A DNA stretch of 64,000 bases from NCBI RefSeq assembly GCF_027533625.1, contig NZ_JAQAGZ010000023.1:62001-126000 (forward strand), given 5' to 3'. The notes below the pieces were generated by a model that did not search any database, was not told the DNA's origin, and worked only from the letters and a program-made list of their open reading frames with translations. Positions within the stretch are counted from its first letter, which is position 1; each line of letters opens with the position of its first letter. The DNA comes from Paenibacillus gyeongsangnamensis (GTDB lineage Bacteria > Bacillota > Bacilli > Paenibacillales > NBRC-103111). A program made the translations under genes and the position numbers. Of this stretch, positions 52,916 to 62,320 are shown piece after piece.

Positions 52916-53857
52916 ATGGAGACAGCCGTGTCCACGACATTGTCAAAACGGAGTAGAACGAAGCAAAAACGTTGGGATTCCCCCATCGCCGGATATTTGT
53001 TTATATCGCCATGGATTATCGGGTTTTTGACACTGACACTGTATCCCATGATCCAATCGCTTTATTATTCATTCACCGATTTTTCACTGCTCGAGGCGCC
53101 GAATTGGGTAGGAGTCCGAAACTATGAGAAAATATTGACCTCCGACGATAAGTTCATTCAGTCCATCAAGGTTACCTTTATGTATGTCATTACCTCCGTG
53201 CCGTTAAGAATGGTGGCCGCTTTATTTATCGCGATGCTGCTGGCCAAAAACGTCAAAGGCATGTCCGCCTACCGTACGGCGATCTATTTTCCGTCATTAA
53301 TCGGAGGAAGCATTGCGGTATCCATCTTATGGAGAAACATTTTCGGCAAAGAGGGCTACATCAATCATATTTTGGGGTATTTCGGCATTGGAAGCACCGC
53401 CTGGGTGAATAATCCCGATACGGCATTAGGCACGCTGGTGCTGCTGGTCGTTTGGCAGTTCGGCTCGGCGATGGTTATTTTCCTAGCCGGCCTCAAGCAA
53501 ATTCCCGCCGATTTGTACGAAGCTTCCTCGGTGGACGGCGCAGGGAAGGTCCGGCAGTTTTTCAATATTACGCTACCGATGCTGTCTCCGACGATTTATT
53601 TCAATCTGGTCATGGGCATTATTTCCTCTTTTCAAATGTTTACGCCGGCCATGATCATTACGCAGGGCGGCCCGATGGCCTCCACCTATGTGTATGCGCT
53701 TTACCTGTATGAACGCGGCTTCGGGCAGCTGCAGATGGGGTATGCTTCCGGTCTTGCCTGGATCATGCTCCTCTTGATCGCGGCCTCGACCTCCGTCATA
53801 TTTATCACCTCCAAATACTGGGTGTTTTACGAATCCGAGGGGAGCAGAAGGCGATGA
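52916..53857 (+). CDS. Carbohydrate ABC transporter permease (MalF/LacF-like)
   Basis: 313 residues, six membrane helices. An N-terminal Lys/Arg-rich stretch precedes the first helix, and the EAA loop reads YEASSVDGAGKVRQFFNITLPML near residues 202-224 (given approximately). It belongs to the CUT1 sugar importer family. AAAGAGGTGAACTCAA precedes the ATG. Its stop overlaps the next permease as ATGA. No ATPase gene is present in the window; CUT1 systems commonly share a distant MsmX-type ATPase. Confidence 0.9.
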   Translation: METAVSTTLSKRSRTKQKRWDSPIAGYLFISPWIIGFLTLTLYPMIQSLYYSFTDFSLLEAPNWVGVRNYEKILTSDDKFIQSIKVTFMYVITSVPLRMVAALFIAMLLAKNVKGMSAYRTAIYFPSLIGGSIAVSILWRNIFGKEGYINHILGYFGIGSTAWVNNPDTALGTLVLLVVWQFGSAMVIFLAGLKQIPADLYEASSVDGAGKVRQFFNITLPMLSPTIYFNLVMGIISSFQMFTPAMIITQGGPMASTYVYALYLYERGFGQLQMGYASGLAWIMLLLIAASTSVIFITSKYWVFYESEGSRRR

Positions 53858-54702
53858 ACATTACAAGTTCCTACAAAGTCAGACTCCGTCAGCTCGTTCT
53901 TTTCGTGATAAGCGTCGTGATGATTTATCCAGTCATCTGGTGGCTGGGCGCGTCCTTTAAATCGAACGAGGAGTTAAGCCTGCCGGGCTTGTTTCCGTCC
54001 AAATGGATGTGGAGCAACTTCACGGACGGCTGGCATGCGATACCCGGCCATTCCTTCACCGATTTTTACATCAACAACGCTAAGCTCGAAGCGGGGATTT
54101 TGGTGACCACCGTACTGTCGTGCAGTCTGGTTGCTTTCGGCTTTGCGCGCCTGCATTTTCCGCTTCAGAAGTTTTGGTTTTCCCTGCTCATGATGACCCT
54201 GATGCTGCCCAGCCAGGTCACGATCATTCCGCAGTATGCGCTGTTCCATCATCTTGGCTGGGTGAATACGTATTTGCCGTTTATCGTTCCCCATTCCTTG
54301 GCCGGAGGCGCGGGAGGCAGTTTCTTCGTGTTCCTGCTCATCCAGTTCATACGCGGTATTCCGCGGGAGCTCGATGAATCGGCGAAAATGGACGGCTGCA
54401 GCTGGTTCGGCATTTATTGGCGCATTGTGCTGCCGCTTACGAAACCGGCGCTCGTGACGGTACTGATCTACTGTTTTCTGTGGAACTGGGACGACTTCTT
54501 CGGGCATCTGCTGTACATCAACTCCGTCGACAAATATACGGTGGGCCTGGCGCTCCGGATGTTTAACGATTCGCAGTCGGCGCAGGCGTGGGGCCAGCTG
54601 CTCGCCATGGGTCTGGTTTCGGTCATCCCTAGTGCCATCCTGTTTTTTATGGCGCAAAAGCATTTCGTTGAAGGCGTTGCCACAACGGGCATTAAAGGAT
54701 AG
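53854..54702 (+). CDS. Carbohydrate ABC transporter permease (MalG-like)
   Basis: 282 residues, six membrane helices, partner of the preceding permease. The EAA loop reads DESAKMDGCSWFGIYWRIVLPL near 170-190. The N-terminal helix and the WWLGASFK segment match CUT1 MalG/LacG proteins. It overlaps the first permease by four bases. A 69-base gap with an AAAAAGGAGACGG site then leads to the binding-protein gene. Confidence 0.9.
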   Translation: MNITSSYKVRLRQLVLFVISVVMIYPVIWWLGASFKSNEELSLPGLFPSKWMWSNFTDGWHAIPGHSFTDFYINNAKLEAGILVTTVLSCSLVAFGFARLHFPLQKFWFSLLMMTLMLPSQVTIIPQYALFHHLGWVNTYLPFIVPHSLAGGAGGSFFVFLLIQFIRGIPRELDESAKMDGCSWFGIYWRIVLPLTKPALVTVLIYCFLWNWDDFFGHLLYINSVDKYTVGLALRMFNDSQSAQAWGQLLAMGLVSVIPSAILFFMAQKHFVEGVATTGIKG

Positions 54703-54771
54703 CGCCCCCTTAGGTTCCAGTAGTTTTTCCATTTTAATAAATCAAGCAAACCAAAAAAGGAGACGGTCAAA

Positions 54772-56076
54772 ATGAAGAGAATCAGCAAAAAACTGACCTT
54801 GGCGGCCTTATCGACGGTCATCGGGTTATCCTTAACCGGCTGCGGGGGAGCAAGCTCCACAGACAATAAGACGGCTTCGGCTTCGGGCGCCGACAACGCG
54901 AACAAGCAAATCAAGCTGCGGATCAGCTGGTGGGGGTCGCAGCCGAGGCACGATGCCACATTGAAAATTCTCGATTTGTATAAGAAAAAGAATCCGAATG
55001 TTACCTTCGAATCGGAGTATTCCGGCTTTGACGGCTACATTGACAAGCTGACTACGGAGGCGGCCGCGAAAAACGCACCCGACATTATACAGCTCGATGC
55101 CGCATGGCTGGCCGATTGGAACGCCCGCGGCCTGCTCGCGGATTTGAGCTCCGTAAATTTGAAAGATATGGACGCATCGCTGGCCGACTCCGGGAAATAC
55201 AAAGGCAAACAAACGACGGTACCGATCGGCAAAAACGCGTGGGGGATCGTATACGATAAAGGCGCCTTGGACAAGCTGGGCCTGCAAATGCCGAAGGACG
55301 GCATCACGTGGGACGATTTCTTCAAGCTCGCCCGCGAAGCGAAGCAAAAGCTGGGCAAGGATCAATATGTGCTGCAGGATATGAGCAGTAACTGGGAAAC
55401 GTACTGGTCCTACCAATTAAGCCAAGGCAAGGGCTATGCGATTACGCCGGAAGGCAAATTCAACTATGACAAGGATACGTACATCAAGTGGGTGAACATT
55501 TTCAGCGATCTCCGCAAAGAAGGAGTCGTTCCGCCTGCCGATGTGATGACCGGCGACAAAGAGCTGGATCCGAAGCTTGACCTGATGATCAATGGCAAAA
55601 TTATTTTCCGGTCCGCGCACGCCGCCCAAGCGTCCTCCTGGGACAGCATGAAGCCGGGTAGCATTGGCGTTGCCGCCATGCCTAAAGCGGCGCAAGCCGG
55701 CGGCTGGCTTAAGGCCACCTTCTTTTTTGGCGTCAGCCAGGACTCCAAATACCGCGAGGAAGCGGCCAAGTTTGTCGACTGGTTCATCAACGATCCGGAA
55801 GCTGGCGAAATTTCCGGAACGACACGCGGCGTGCCGGTATCGAGCAAAATTTTGGCGCAGCTGCAGCCTAAATTCACCCCGGCGGACAAATTGACCGTCG
55901 ATATGATTGATCAGACGGCATCCAATACGCAGAAGTACCTGCCTACGCCTAAAGGTTGGGATGCTTTTGTGACGAAGGATTATAAGAGCATAGGCGAAGC
56001 GTTGATGTTCGGCAAAACGAATCCGGAACAAGCCTACAACGATCTAAAGAAGAAATCTTCGGACTACGAAAAATAA
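54772..56076 (+). CDS. Extracellular sugar-binding lipoprotein 1
   Basis: 434 residues. Signal with lipobox LTGC (Cys23). SBP_bac_1 fold: RISWWGSQPRHDATLKI at about 45-61, the FESEYSGFDGY strand, APDIIQLDAAWLADW near 96-110, and the hinge-side EISGTTRGVPV motif near 345. It captures a sugar for the two permeases. It is clearly paralogous to the next gene, with which it shares most motifs. A strong terminator follows, which would make it the most abundant product of the first transcript. Confidence 0.9.
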   Translation: MKRISKKLTLAALSTVIGLSLTGCGGASSTDNKTASASGADNANKQIKLRISWWGSQPRHDATLKILDLYKKKNPNVTFESEYSGFDGYIDKLTTEAAAKNAPDIIQLDAAWLADWNARGLLADLSSVNLKDMDASLADSGKYKGKQTTVPIGKNAWGIVYDKGALDKLGLQMPKDGITWDDFFKLAREAKQKLGKDQYVLQDMSSNWETYWSYQLSQGKGYAITPEGKFNYDKDTYIKWVNIFSDLRKEGVVPPADVMTGDKELDPKLDLMINGKIIFRSAHAAQASSWDSMKPGSIGVAAMPKAAQAGGWLKATFFFGVSQDSKYREEAAKFVDWFINDPEAGEISGTTRGVPVSSKILAQLQPKFTPADKLTVDMIDQTASNTQKYLPTPKGWDAFVTKDYKSIGEALMFGKTNPEQAYNDLKKKSSDYEK

Positions 56077-56146
56077 TCAGAATGGGACTGACAAGTCGCG
56101 GAAGCGGATATTACAAAATCCTTTAACTAATCCGCTGGCCCTGTGG

Positions 56147-56205
56147 GATCGCTCTTTATGGTAGTTTGTCTGACGGACAAATGCCGATGAAGAGCGATTT
56201 TTTTC
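56147..56205 (+). terminator. Terminator between the two binding-protein genes
   Basis: ATCGCTCTT pairs with AAGAGCGAT and is followed by seven T; a TTTGTC/GACAAA stem nests inside. Confidence 0.9.
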
Positions 56206-56318
56206 CCATCATGCCGCACCGGAGGTCGTTTTTGAAGAAATTAGCGATTAATTGTGGAAAGCGATATCATTTATTTTATAATGAAAGTAGGAATGCAGTA
56301 ATCAAAGGAGTCTCACGT

Positions 56319-57611
56319 ATGTTAAAATCTCAGTTGCTCGTATGGCTCACGATCATTCCCCTGCTTTGGTCGGCCGGCTGCAGCGCCGCGATGAATACCG
56401 GGGGGCCGGATTCGGCCGCAAACCAAAATTCCGCCGATAAACCGGTGAAGCTTCGCATCGGCTGGTGGGGCTCGCGGGAGCGGCACGATGCTACGCTCAA
56501 AATACTCGCATTGTATACGAAGAAACATCCGAATGTCACCTTCGAACCTGAATATTCCGCTTTCGACGGTTATGCTGATAAGCTGGCGACGCAAGCGGCG
56601 GCAAAAAACGCTCCGGACATTATCCAGATGGACGCCTCATGGCTGGCCGATTACAATGCCCGCGGGTATTTGGCTGATTTGAGCGGAGTTAACACAAAGG
56701 ATGTGGAGTCGGGTTTGCTGAAGGAAGGGCAGTATGCGGGGAAACAAACGGCCATGCCGCTAGGGAAAAATGCATGGGGACTCATTTACGATAAGGATAC
56801 GCTGCATAAATTAGGCTTTGACATGCCGGAGGCCGGGATTACATGGGACCAGTTTTTTAAGCTCGCTAAAGAAATCAAGATGAAGCTGGATAAGGGTCAT
56901 TTTGTGCTGGCGGACTTTACCAACAACCGTGAAATGTATACCTCTTACCAGTTAAGCAAAGGGCTGGACTATCCGGTCACTCCGGACGGCCGGTTTAATT
57001 TTAACAAGGACCTATGGCTGGAATGGGTAAACACGTTTGACGAGCTGAGAAAAGCCGGGGTCGTCCCGCCTGCCGATATAGCGGTCGGGGATAAGGATAT
57101 CGATGCCAAGCAGGATTTGCTCGTAACCGGCAAAATTATTTTTAAAGCGGCCCACGCCGCGCAAGTATCCTCTTGGGATACATTAAAACCCGGAAGCATC
57201 GGTGTGTACACGATTCCGACCGATAAGCAGGGGGGAGGCTGGCTCAAGGCTACGTTTTTCTTCAGTGTTATTCAAGAATCGAAGCATAAGCAGGAAGCGA
57301 TCCGGTTTATCGACTGGTTTATCAACGACCCGGAGGCGGCAGCCATTTCGGGCACCACCCGCGGCGTACCGGTTTCGGACAAAATCGTCTCTCAGCTCGA
57401 GCCCCGATTTACGGATGCCGACCGGCTGACGATTGAAATGATAGACAAAGCCTCCGCCCGGGCACTGCATTTCAATCCGGGCGCCAAAGGATGGATTAAC
57501 TTTGATACGAAACAATACAAAATGATTGCGGAATCCATTATGTTCGGCAAAACTACGCCGGAGCAGGGCTTCGAGGAATTGAAGCAAACGGCGGCCGCCT
57601 ATCAGAAATGA
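56319..57611 (+). CDS. Extracellular sugar-binding lipoprotein 2 (tandem paralogue)
   Basis: 430 residues; start at 56319 set by AAAGGAG 8 bases upstream. Lipobox-like SAGC. The body repeats the motifs of lipoprotein 1 (RIGWWGSRERHDATLKI, KNAPDIIQMDASWLADY, AISGTTRGVPVS) at matching positions, so the two arose by tandem duplication. Being after the terminator, it may be expressed separately or at a lower level. Two receptors for one transporter would broaden or tune substrate range; alternatively it may feed the adjacent sensor kinase. The latter is inference. Confidence 0.88.
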   Translation: MLKSQLLVWLTIIPLLWSAGCSAAMNTGGPDSAANQNSADKPVKLRIGWWGSRERHDATLKILALYTKKHPNVTFEPEYSAFDGYADKLATQAAAKNAPDIIQMDASWLADYNARGYLADLSGVNTKDVESGLLKEGQYAGKQTAMPLGKNAWGLIYDKDTLHKLGFDMPEAGITWDQFFKLAKEIKMKLDKGHFVLADFTNNREMYTSYQLSKGLDYPVTPDGRFNFNKDLWLEWVNTFDELRKAGVVPPADIAVGDKDIDAKQDLLVTGKIIFKAAHAAQVSSWDTLKPGSIGVYTIPTDKQGGGWLKATFFFSVIQESKHKQEAIRFIDWFINDPEAAAISGTTRGVPVSDKIVSQLEPRFTDADRLTIEMIDKASARALHFNPGAKGWINFDTKQYKMIAESIMFGKTTPEQGFEELKQTAAAYQK

Positions 57612-57667
57612 GTGGGCGATATTGAATGGCGTATATTAGCGCATTTTAGTACCGGGAGGTGCTGCAG

Positions 57668-59224
57668 ATGTGGAAAGTGGCGATTATCGACGACGATAGG
57701 CAGGTTTTGAGAGGCATGAAGCAGGTGATTCCCTGGGAGGAGCTCGGAGCGGAGTGGGTTGGCGAGAGCATGAACGGGGAGCGCGGATTGGAGTTGGTTC
57801 GGAAGGAACAGCCCGATATCGTCATCACCGACATCTATATGCCGGTGATGAACGGCCTGCAAATGATAGAAATTCTCAGAAACGAGCAGTTTCAAGGGAT
57901 AATTTTGATCCACAGCGGTTACTCCGACTTCGAAGTCGCCCGTAAGGCGCTGCGCCTGAAAGTAGAGGATTATTTGTCCAAGCCGATCTCCAGGACGACG
58001 ATCCGAGACACCTTGCTGCGGGCGATCGAGTCCATTCAATCTGAAGCCTCCGTGAAGCTGGAACATGAGAAGCTGAGGGAAAAGCTGGTCTTGTACGAGC
58101 CTTTCGTCCGCAAGGAGCTGTTGAAAAGGGCGGTCATGGGAACAACGGACGCCATTCCGGAGGCCGAGCTGTCGCTTGCGGGCGGGGGACCGAACAATCA
58201 TTTGGTGCTCGGCTTGGAAATCATAAGGACCGCACGCATCTCCGATGTGCGGGCTCCGGATCGCTTCCTGTTCCGGTTTGCCGTGCAAAACATTATTAAC
58301 GAAATTTTGAACGAGGCTGGCTATTCGTTTGATTATGTCGAGCTGCACGGGTATTATAGCGCCCTCATACTGCATTTTGACAAAGAGAAGGAGTATCCGG
58401 AGCTGCTGAAAGTCATCAGCGAAATATCGGCCCGCATCGTCGAATGCGTGCACCGTTATTTGCAGATTTCCGTAAAAATCGGCATGGGCGGCCTGAAAGA
58501 AAGCTGGGCCGCCGTATCCGATTCCATGGAGGAAGCCTTCCGGTTCTCGGAGCGGACGGCTTCCGATCCGCTTCATATGTCCGCCTCGGTGAAGCCGATG
58601 AAGTTTTACCATGAGCTGGTCGAAGACATTGAAACGACGCAAGGGAAAAACGCGCATAAAATCGTTCGCCATTATATCAATGCGTTAAAAGAGCAGAGCG
58701 GGGGACGGCAGCTGCAGTACGATCTAATGGGGGCGCAGTTTTGGGCGATTCTGAGCTATACGCTGAATGACGAGGTCGTGCGGCTGCAGGACATTGCCAA
58801 GGAAAGCTCCATTGAGGCGGAGCTGGGCAACATCGTGACTTTGGATCAATATGAAGCTTGGTTAAACGAGAAGATCGCCCAAATCTGCCTGAATCAGGAA
58901 TGGCATGATAATATGAAGCATAAAGTGGCGATCGATTTGATCAAGCAGTTCATTCATGAGAATTACGCCGAGGAAATCACGATCGCTGATTTGGCGGAAA
59001 AAGTATATATTTCCAAAAATTATTTAAGTCAAATTTTCAAAAACGCGACAGGGGAAACCATCAACAATTATATCGTCAAGGTGAAGATGGAGAAGGCCAG
59101 AGGCCTTTTGCTCGAACGAAAGCTGAAAATCTACGAGGTCGCTCATCGCGTCGGCTACAAAAACATCCCTTATTTCAGCACCACCTTTAAAAAGCATTTC
59201 GGGATCACACCCGCTGAGCTGTAG
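57668..59224 (+). CDS. AraC-type response regulator (YesN-like)
   Basis: 518 residues. The receiver domain (1-120) has IIDDD (6-10), phospho-acceptor D55 in VITDIYMP, and the SKP lysine near 105. A long helical middle (125-410) leads to two AraC helix-turn-helix motifs in the last 100 residues (EITIADLAEKVYISKNYLSQIFK and KIYEVAHRVGYKNIPYFSTTFKKHFG, approximate). The start at 57668 was chosen over 57659 since GGGAGGTG then lies 7 bases upstream. It pairs with the histidine kinase 52 bases downstream and probably controls the transporter genes. Confidence 0.92.
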   Translation: MWKVAIIDDDRQVLRGMKQVIPWEELGAEWVGESMNGERGLELVRKEQPDIVITDIYMPVMNGLQMIEILRNEQFQGIILIHSGYSDFEVARKALRLKVEDYLSKPISRTTIRDTLLRAIESIQSEASVKLEHEKLREKLVLYEPFVRKELLKRAVMGTTDAIPEAELSLAGGGPNNHLVLGLEIIRTARISDVRAPDRFLFRFAVQNIINEILNEAGYSFDYVELHGYYSALILHFDKEKEYPELLKVISEISARIVECVHRYLQISVKIGMGGLKESWAAVSDSMEEAFRFSERTASDPLHMSASVKPMKFYHELVEDIETTQGKNAHKIVRHYINALKEQSGGRQLQYDLMGAQFWAILSYTLNDEVVRLQDIAKESSIEAELGNIVTLDQYEAWLNEKIAQICLNQEWHDNMKHKVAIDLIKQFIHENYAEEITIADLAEKVYISKNYLSQIFKNATGETINNYIVKVKMEKARGLLLERKLKIYEVAHRVGYKNIPYFSTTFKKHFGITPAEL

Positions 59225-59276
59225 CTTGGAGTAAAATATGCGAATCCTATCAAGAACACGGCTGGAGGAACCGGGC

Positions 59277-61100
59277 ATGAAAAATATGTTTAAAAAATAC
59301 CGCATCGATTATTTATTATTCAGCGGATTTTCCAGTTTTATCACCGTGCTTCTTATTGTCGTCATCTCCATCAGCTACACGTTGTCTACCCGGGAAACGG
59401 TCAATATGACTTCCTTTTACCAGCAGCGGGTATTAAACGAATTGTACAATAAAATCGATATCCAAATGCGCTCGATCGAGCAGATTTCCTTGGCGGCGGC
59501 CCGAAATCCGATCTTGTCCGAATATTCCGAATCGTCCGAGGACGCTTATGTGAATTACCGCAAACTCGAGGAGCTTGAGGCTTTTTTGGCGAGTATAACC
59601 TATGCGACTCCGATTATTCAATCCATCGATTTTTACACCCGAAACGCAGCAGTCGCCAATCCGCAAAGTCCGGTATCCTTTATTGAGGAGAGTCAGGCGA
59701 GACAAGAAGAGTGGTATCCTCTCGTGGATAACACGGACTTCACCTGGATCGGTGAGCACCTGACCCACTCTTACCAAGGGGAGCAGGCGACGGTCAGTTT
59801 CTCGCGCAAGGTGTATTCGCTGTCGGGGGATTATCAGGGCTTGCTCGTCTTAAATGTCAAAGCCTCCGTCATTCAGGCTCTGGTCCGCGGCGAAACGCCC
59901 GATGCGAACCGCGTATTGCTCGATTCCGGGGGTAGAATGATCACGATTACGGGGGATCCCCGGCTTCAAAGCATGGTCGGGCGGTACATGCCGGAGATGG
60001 GCGAGGAATCCGGGTTTATGCGGTCAAGCCGCGCGGATGACAGCGTTTTTGGCAAATCCGGCGCAAAAGACCATCTGATCGTGTGGGCAAAGCATTTTAA
60101 CGTTAATTGGCGGCTGGTGGAGCTGACTCCATGGGACCAAATCACGCGGGGCAGCGTGCATACCGCGATCATTTTATCGTTGGCCGGCATTACGGCGATC
60201 GGGCTATCGTTGTTTTTTACACTGTCGCTTTCCGGCCAGTTTATTAACCCGATTCGGCTGCTGCTGCAGGAAATGGTCAGATACTCGAACAGCACCAACA
60301 AGGTGAACCTGCCGGAGGATTACCGCAACGAATACGGTGCGCTGTTTATGGGATACCGGAAGCTGATCGACCGCATTCAATCGCTCTATGCGTCGCTGGA
60401 GGAACGGTATGCCGAACAAAAGAAAGCGGAAATCAAGGCGCTGCAGGCGATGATCAATCCCCATTTCCTTTATAACACGCTGGATCAGCTCAACTGGATG
60501 GCGCTGGCCGCCGGACAGGACAAGCTCAGCCATATTCTTGAGCTGATGGGCAGGATGTTCCGAATCGGCTTGTCCAACGGGGAGAGCTTGATTTCGATCC
60601 GCGAGGAATTTATCCATGCCCAATGTTATGTGGAAATTCAGCAGCTGCGCTGGGAGGAAGGACTGACCGTGTTGATCGACGTTCCGGAGGAAATCCAAGA
60701 TTATTATATTCCGAAAATGACGCTTCAGCCGTTTATAGAAAATGCGATCATGCACGGGTTTAACGAAAGAACGCAGGGACTGATCCTCATCACGGCGAAG
60801 CGGGAGGGCGATGACATCTTCATCCGGATCACGGATAACGGAGGCGGTTTGAAGCCCCATTGGGACCATCCCCGCAAGGGCAGCACCGGTGGTTACGGAA
60901 TCCGCAACGTGAGGGAACGCTACGATACATTTTTCGCCTCAGGGTATGCCATCGATATTGCCAATAATGCAGGCGAAGACGGGACCACGGTCTGCATCCG
61001 GCTGCCCGTATTGAGCAGCAAGACGCTGAACGCGATGAATACACCTCGTGCTCTTCAAGGAATTGTACGACAGCCTGATGATAGTGGCCTGTGGTATTGA
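59277..61100 (+). CDS. Sensor histidine kinase (YesM-like)
   Basis: 607 residues. One N-terminal membrane helix (about 14-35), an extracellular sensor region of about 240 residues, a second helix (about 295-318), a HAMP region, then His_kinase (PF06580 type) with H396 in INPHFLYNTL. The HATPase domain follows with N box QPFIENAIMHG and G box ITDNGGG. The start at 59277 has GGAGGAACCGGGC upstream. The last ~30 residues after the ATPase fold are unlike the family and may be a random extension. It likely senses the sugar imported by the adjacent system. Confidence 0.92.
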   Translation: MKNMFKKYRIDYLLFSGFSSFITVLLIVVISISYTLSTRETVNMTSFYQQRVLNELYNKIDIQMRSIEQISLAAARNPILSEYSESSEDAYVNYRKLEELEAFLASITYATPIIQSIDFYTRNAAVANPQSPVSFIEESQARQEEWYPLVDNTDFTWIGEHLTHSYQGEQATVSFSRKVYSLSGDYQGLLVLNVKASVIQALVRGETPDANRVLLDSGGRMITITGDPRLQSMVGRYMPEMGEESGFMRSSRADDSVFGKSGAKDHLIVWAKHFNVNWRLVELTPWDQITRGSVHTAIILSLAGITAIGLSLFFTLSLSGQFINPIRLLLQEMVRYSNSTNKVNLPEDYRNEYGALFMGYRKLIDRIQSLYASLEERYAEQKKAEIKALQAMINPHFLYNTLDQLNWMALAAGQDKLSHILELMGRMFRIGLSNGESLISIREEFIHAQCYVEIQQLRWEEGLTVLIDVPEEIQDYYIPKMTLQPFIENAIMHGFNERTQGLILITAKREGDDIFIRITDNGGGLKPHWDHPRKGSTGGYGIRNVRERYDTFFASGYAIDIANNAGEDGTTVCIRLPVLSSKTLNAMNTPRALQGIVRQPDDSGLWY

Positions 61101-61222
61101 TGTAGGCCTTTCGCGAATGTCGCAATTTCTTATATGTCCTTGTCGTCAATTTGCAATTTAAACCGCTTTCCAAACGTGGTAAGATTTAGCCAAGTTATGT
61201 TATATTGAAGGAGGAAATTCCT

Positions 61223-62305
61223 GTGTCCAATAAACTAAAGATCGCTATTATAGGCTGCGGCGGCATTGCCAAAGGCAAGCATTTGCCCAGCCTATCCAAA
61301 CAAAAGCAGGTTGACATTGTCGCTTTTTGTGACATTATAACGGAAAGGGCGCAGGAAGCGGCAGAGAAATACGGGACGCCGGAAGCGAAGGTGTACGAGG
61401 ACTATCGCGAGCTGCTGAAGGACAAGGCCATCGACGTCGTACATGTCTGTACTCCGAATGACACGCATGCGGAAATCTCGATTGCAGCCCTCGAAGCCGG
61501 CAAGCACGTCATGTGCGAGAAGCCGATGGCGAAGACGGCCGCCGACGCCCGCCGGATGGTGGAAGCCGCCAAGCGCACCGGCAAGAAGCTAACGATCGGC
61601 TACAACAACCGTTTCCGGGCGGACAGCCGGTTCATGAAGCAAATATGCCAGGACGGCGAGCTGGGTGAAATTTATTACGCGAAGGCGCATGCGATCCGCC
61701 GCCGGGCGGTCCCGACCTGGGGCGTGTTCCTGGACGAGGAGAAGCAGGGCGGCGGACCACTGATCGATATCGGTACGCACGCGCTCGATCTCACGCTTTG
61801 GGTGATGAACAATTATGAGCCTAAAGTCGTTCTCGGCACGGCCTTTCACAAGCTGTCCTCGAAGGAAAACGCGGCCAACGCCTGGGGCCCCTGGGATCCG
61901 AAGAAGTTTACGGTCGAAGATTCGGCGTTCGGGATGATCGTGATGAAGAACGGGGCGACGATCGTGCTGGAATCAAGCTGGGCGCTGAACACGCTCGACG
62001 TGAAGGAAGCGAAGTGTACGCTGAGCGGCACGGAAGGCGGAGCCGATATGGAGGACGGTCTACGCATCAACGGGGAGAAGCACAGCCGTCTCTTCACGAA
62101 CAAGGTGCAAATGGATGCCAAAGGCGTCGATTTCTACGACGGCAAAGGCGAGAACATGCAGGAAACCGAGATGCGGATGTGGATCGACGCCCTCTTGAAC
62201 GATAAGGATCCGGTCGTTACGCCGGAGCAGGCTTGCGTCGTATCGGAAATTTTGGAAGCCATCTATGAATCTGCCCGAACGGGTAAAGCCGTTTACTTCG
62301 ATTAA
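61223..62305 (+). CDS. Gfo/Idh/MocA family oxidoreductase 1
   Basis: 360 residues. A Rossmann domain (1-125) opens KIAIIGCGGIAKGKHLPSL; EKP (residues about 95-97, CEKPMAK) carries the catalytic lysine. The C-terminal beta-sheet domain has GGGPLIDIGTHALDL, with the usual Asp and His. These enzymes oxidise sugars or sugar-like alcohols with NAD(P). The GTG start at 61223 is set by AAGGAGG 8 bases upstream; the in-frame TTG at 61205 overlaps that site. It follows the kinase after 122 bases and shares an operon with the next dehydrogenase. Confidence 0.92.
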   Translation: MSNKLKIAIIGCGGIAKGKHLPSLSKQKQVDIVAFCDIITERAQEAAEKYGTPEAKVYEDYRELLKDKAIDVVHVCTPNDTHAEISIAALEAGKHVMCEKPMAKTAADARRMVEAAKRTGKKLTIGYNNRFRADSRFMKQICQDGELGEIYYAKAHAIRRRAVPTWGVFLDEEKQGGGPLIDIGTHALDLTLWVMNNYEPKVVLGTAFHKLSSKENAANAWGPWDPKKFTVEDSAFGMIVMKNGATIVLESSWALNTLDVKEAKCTLSGTEGGADMEDGLRINGEKHSRLFTNKVQMDAKGVDFYDGKGENMQETEMRMWIDALLNDKDPVVTPEQACVVSEILEAIYESARTGKAVYFD

Positions 62306-62320
62306 GGGAGGAAGTCCGAG

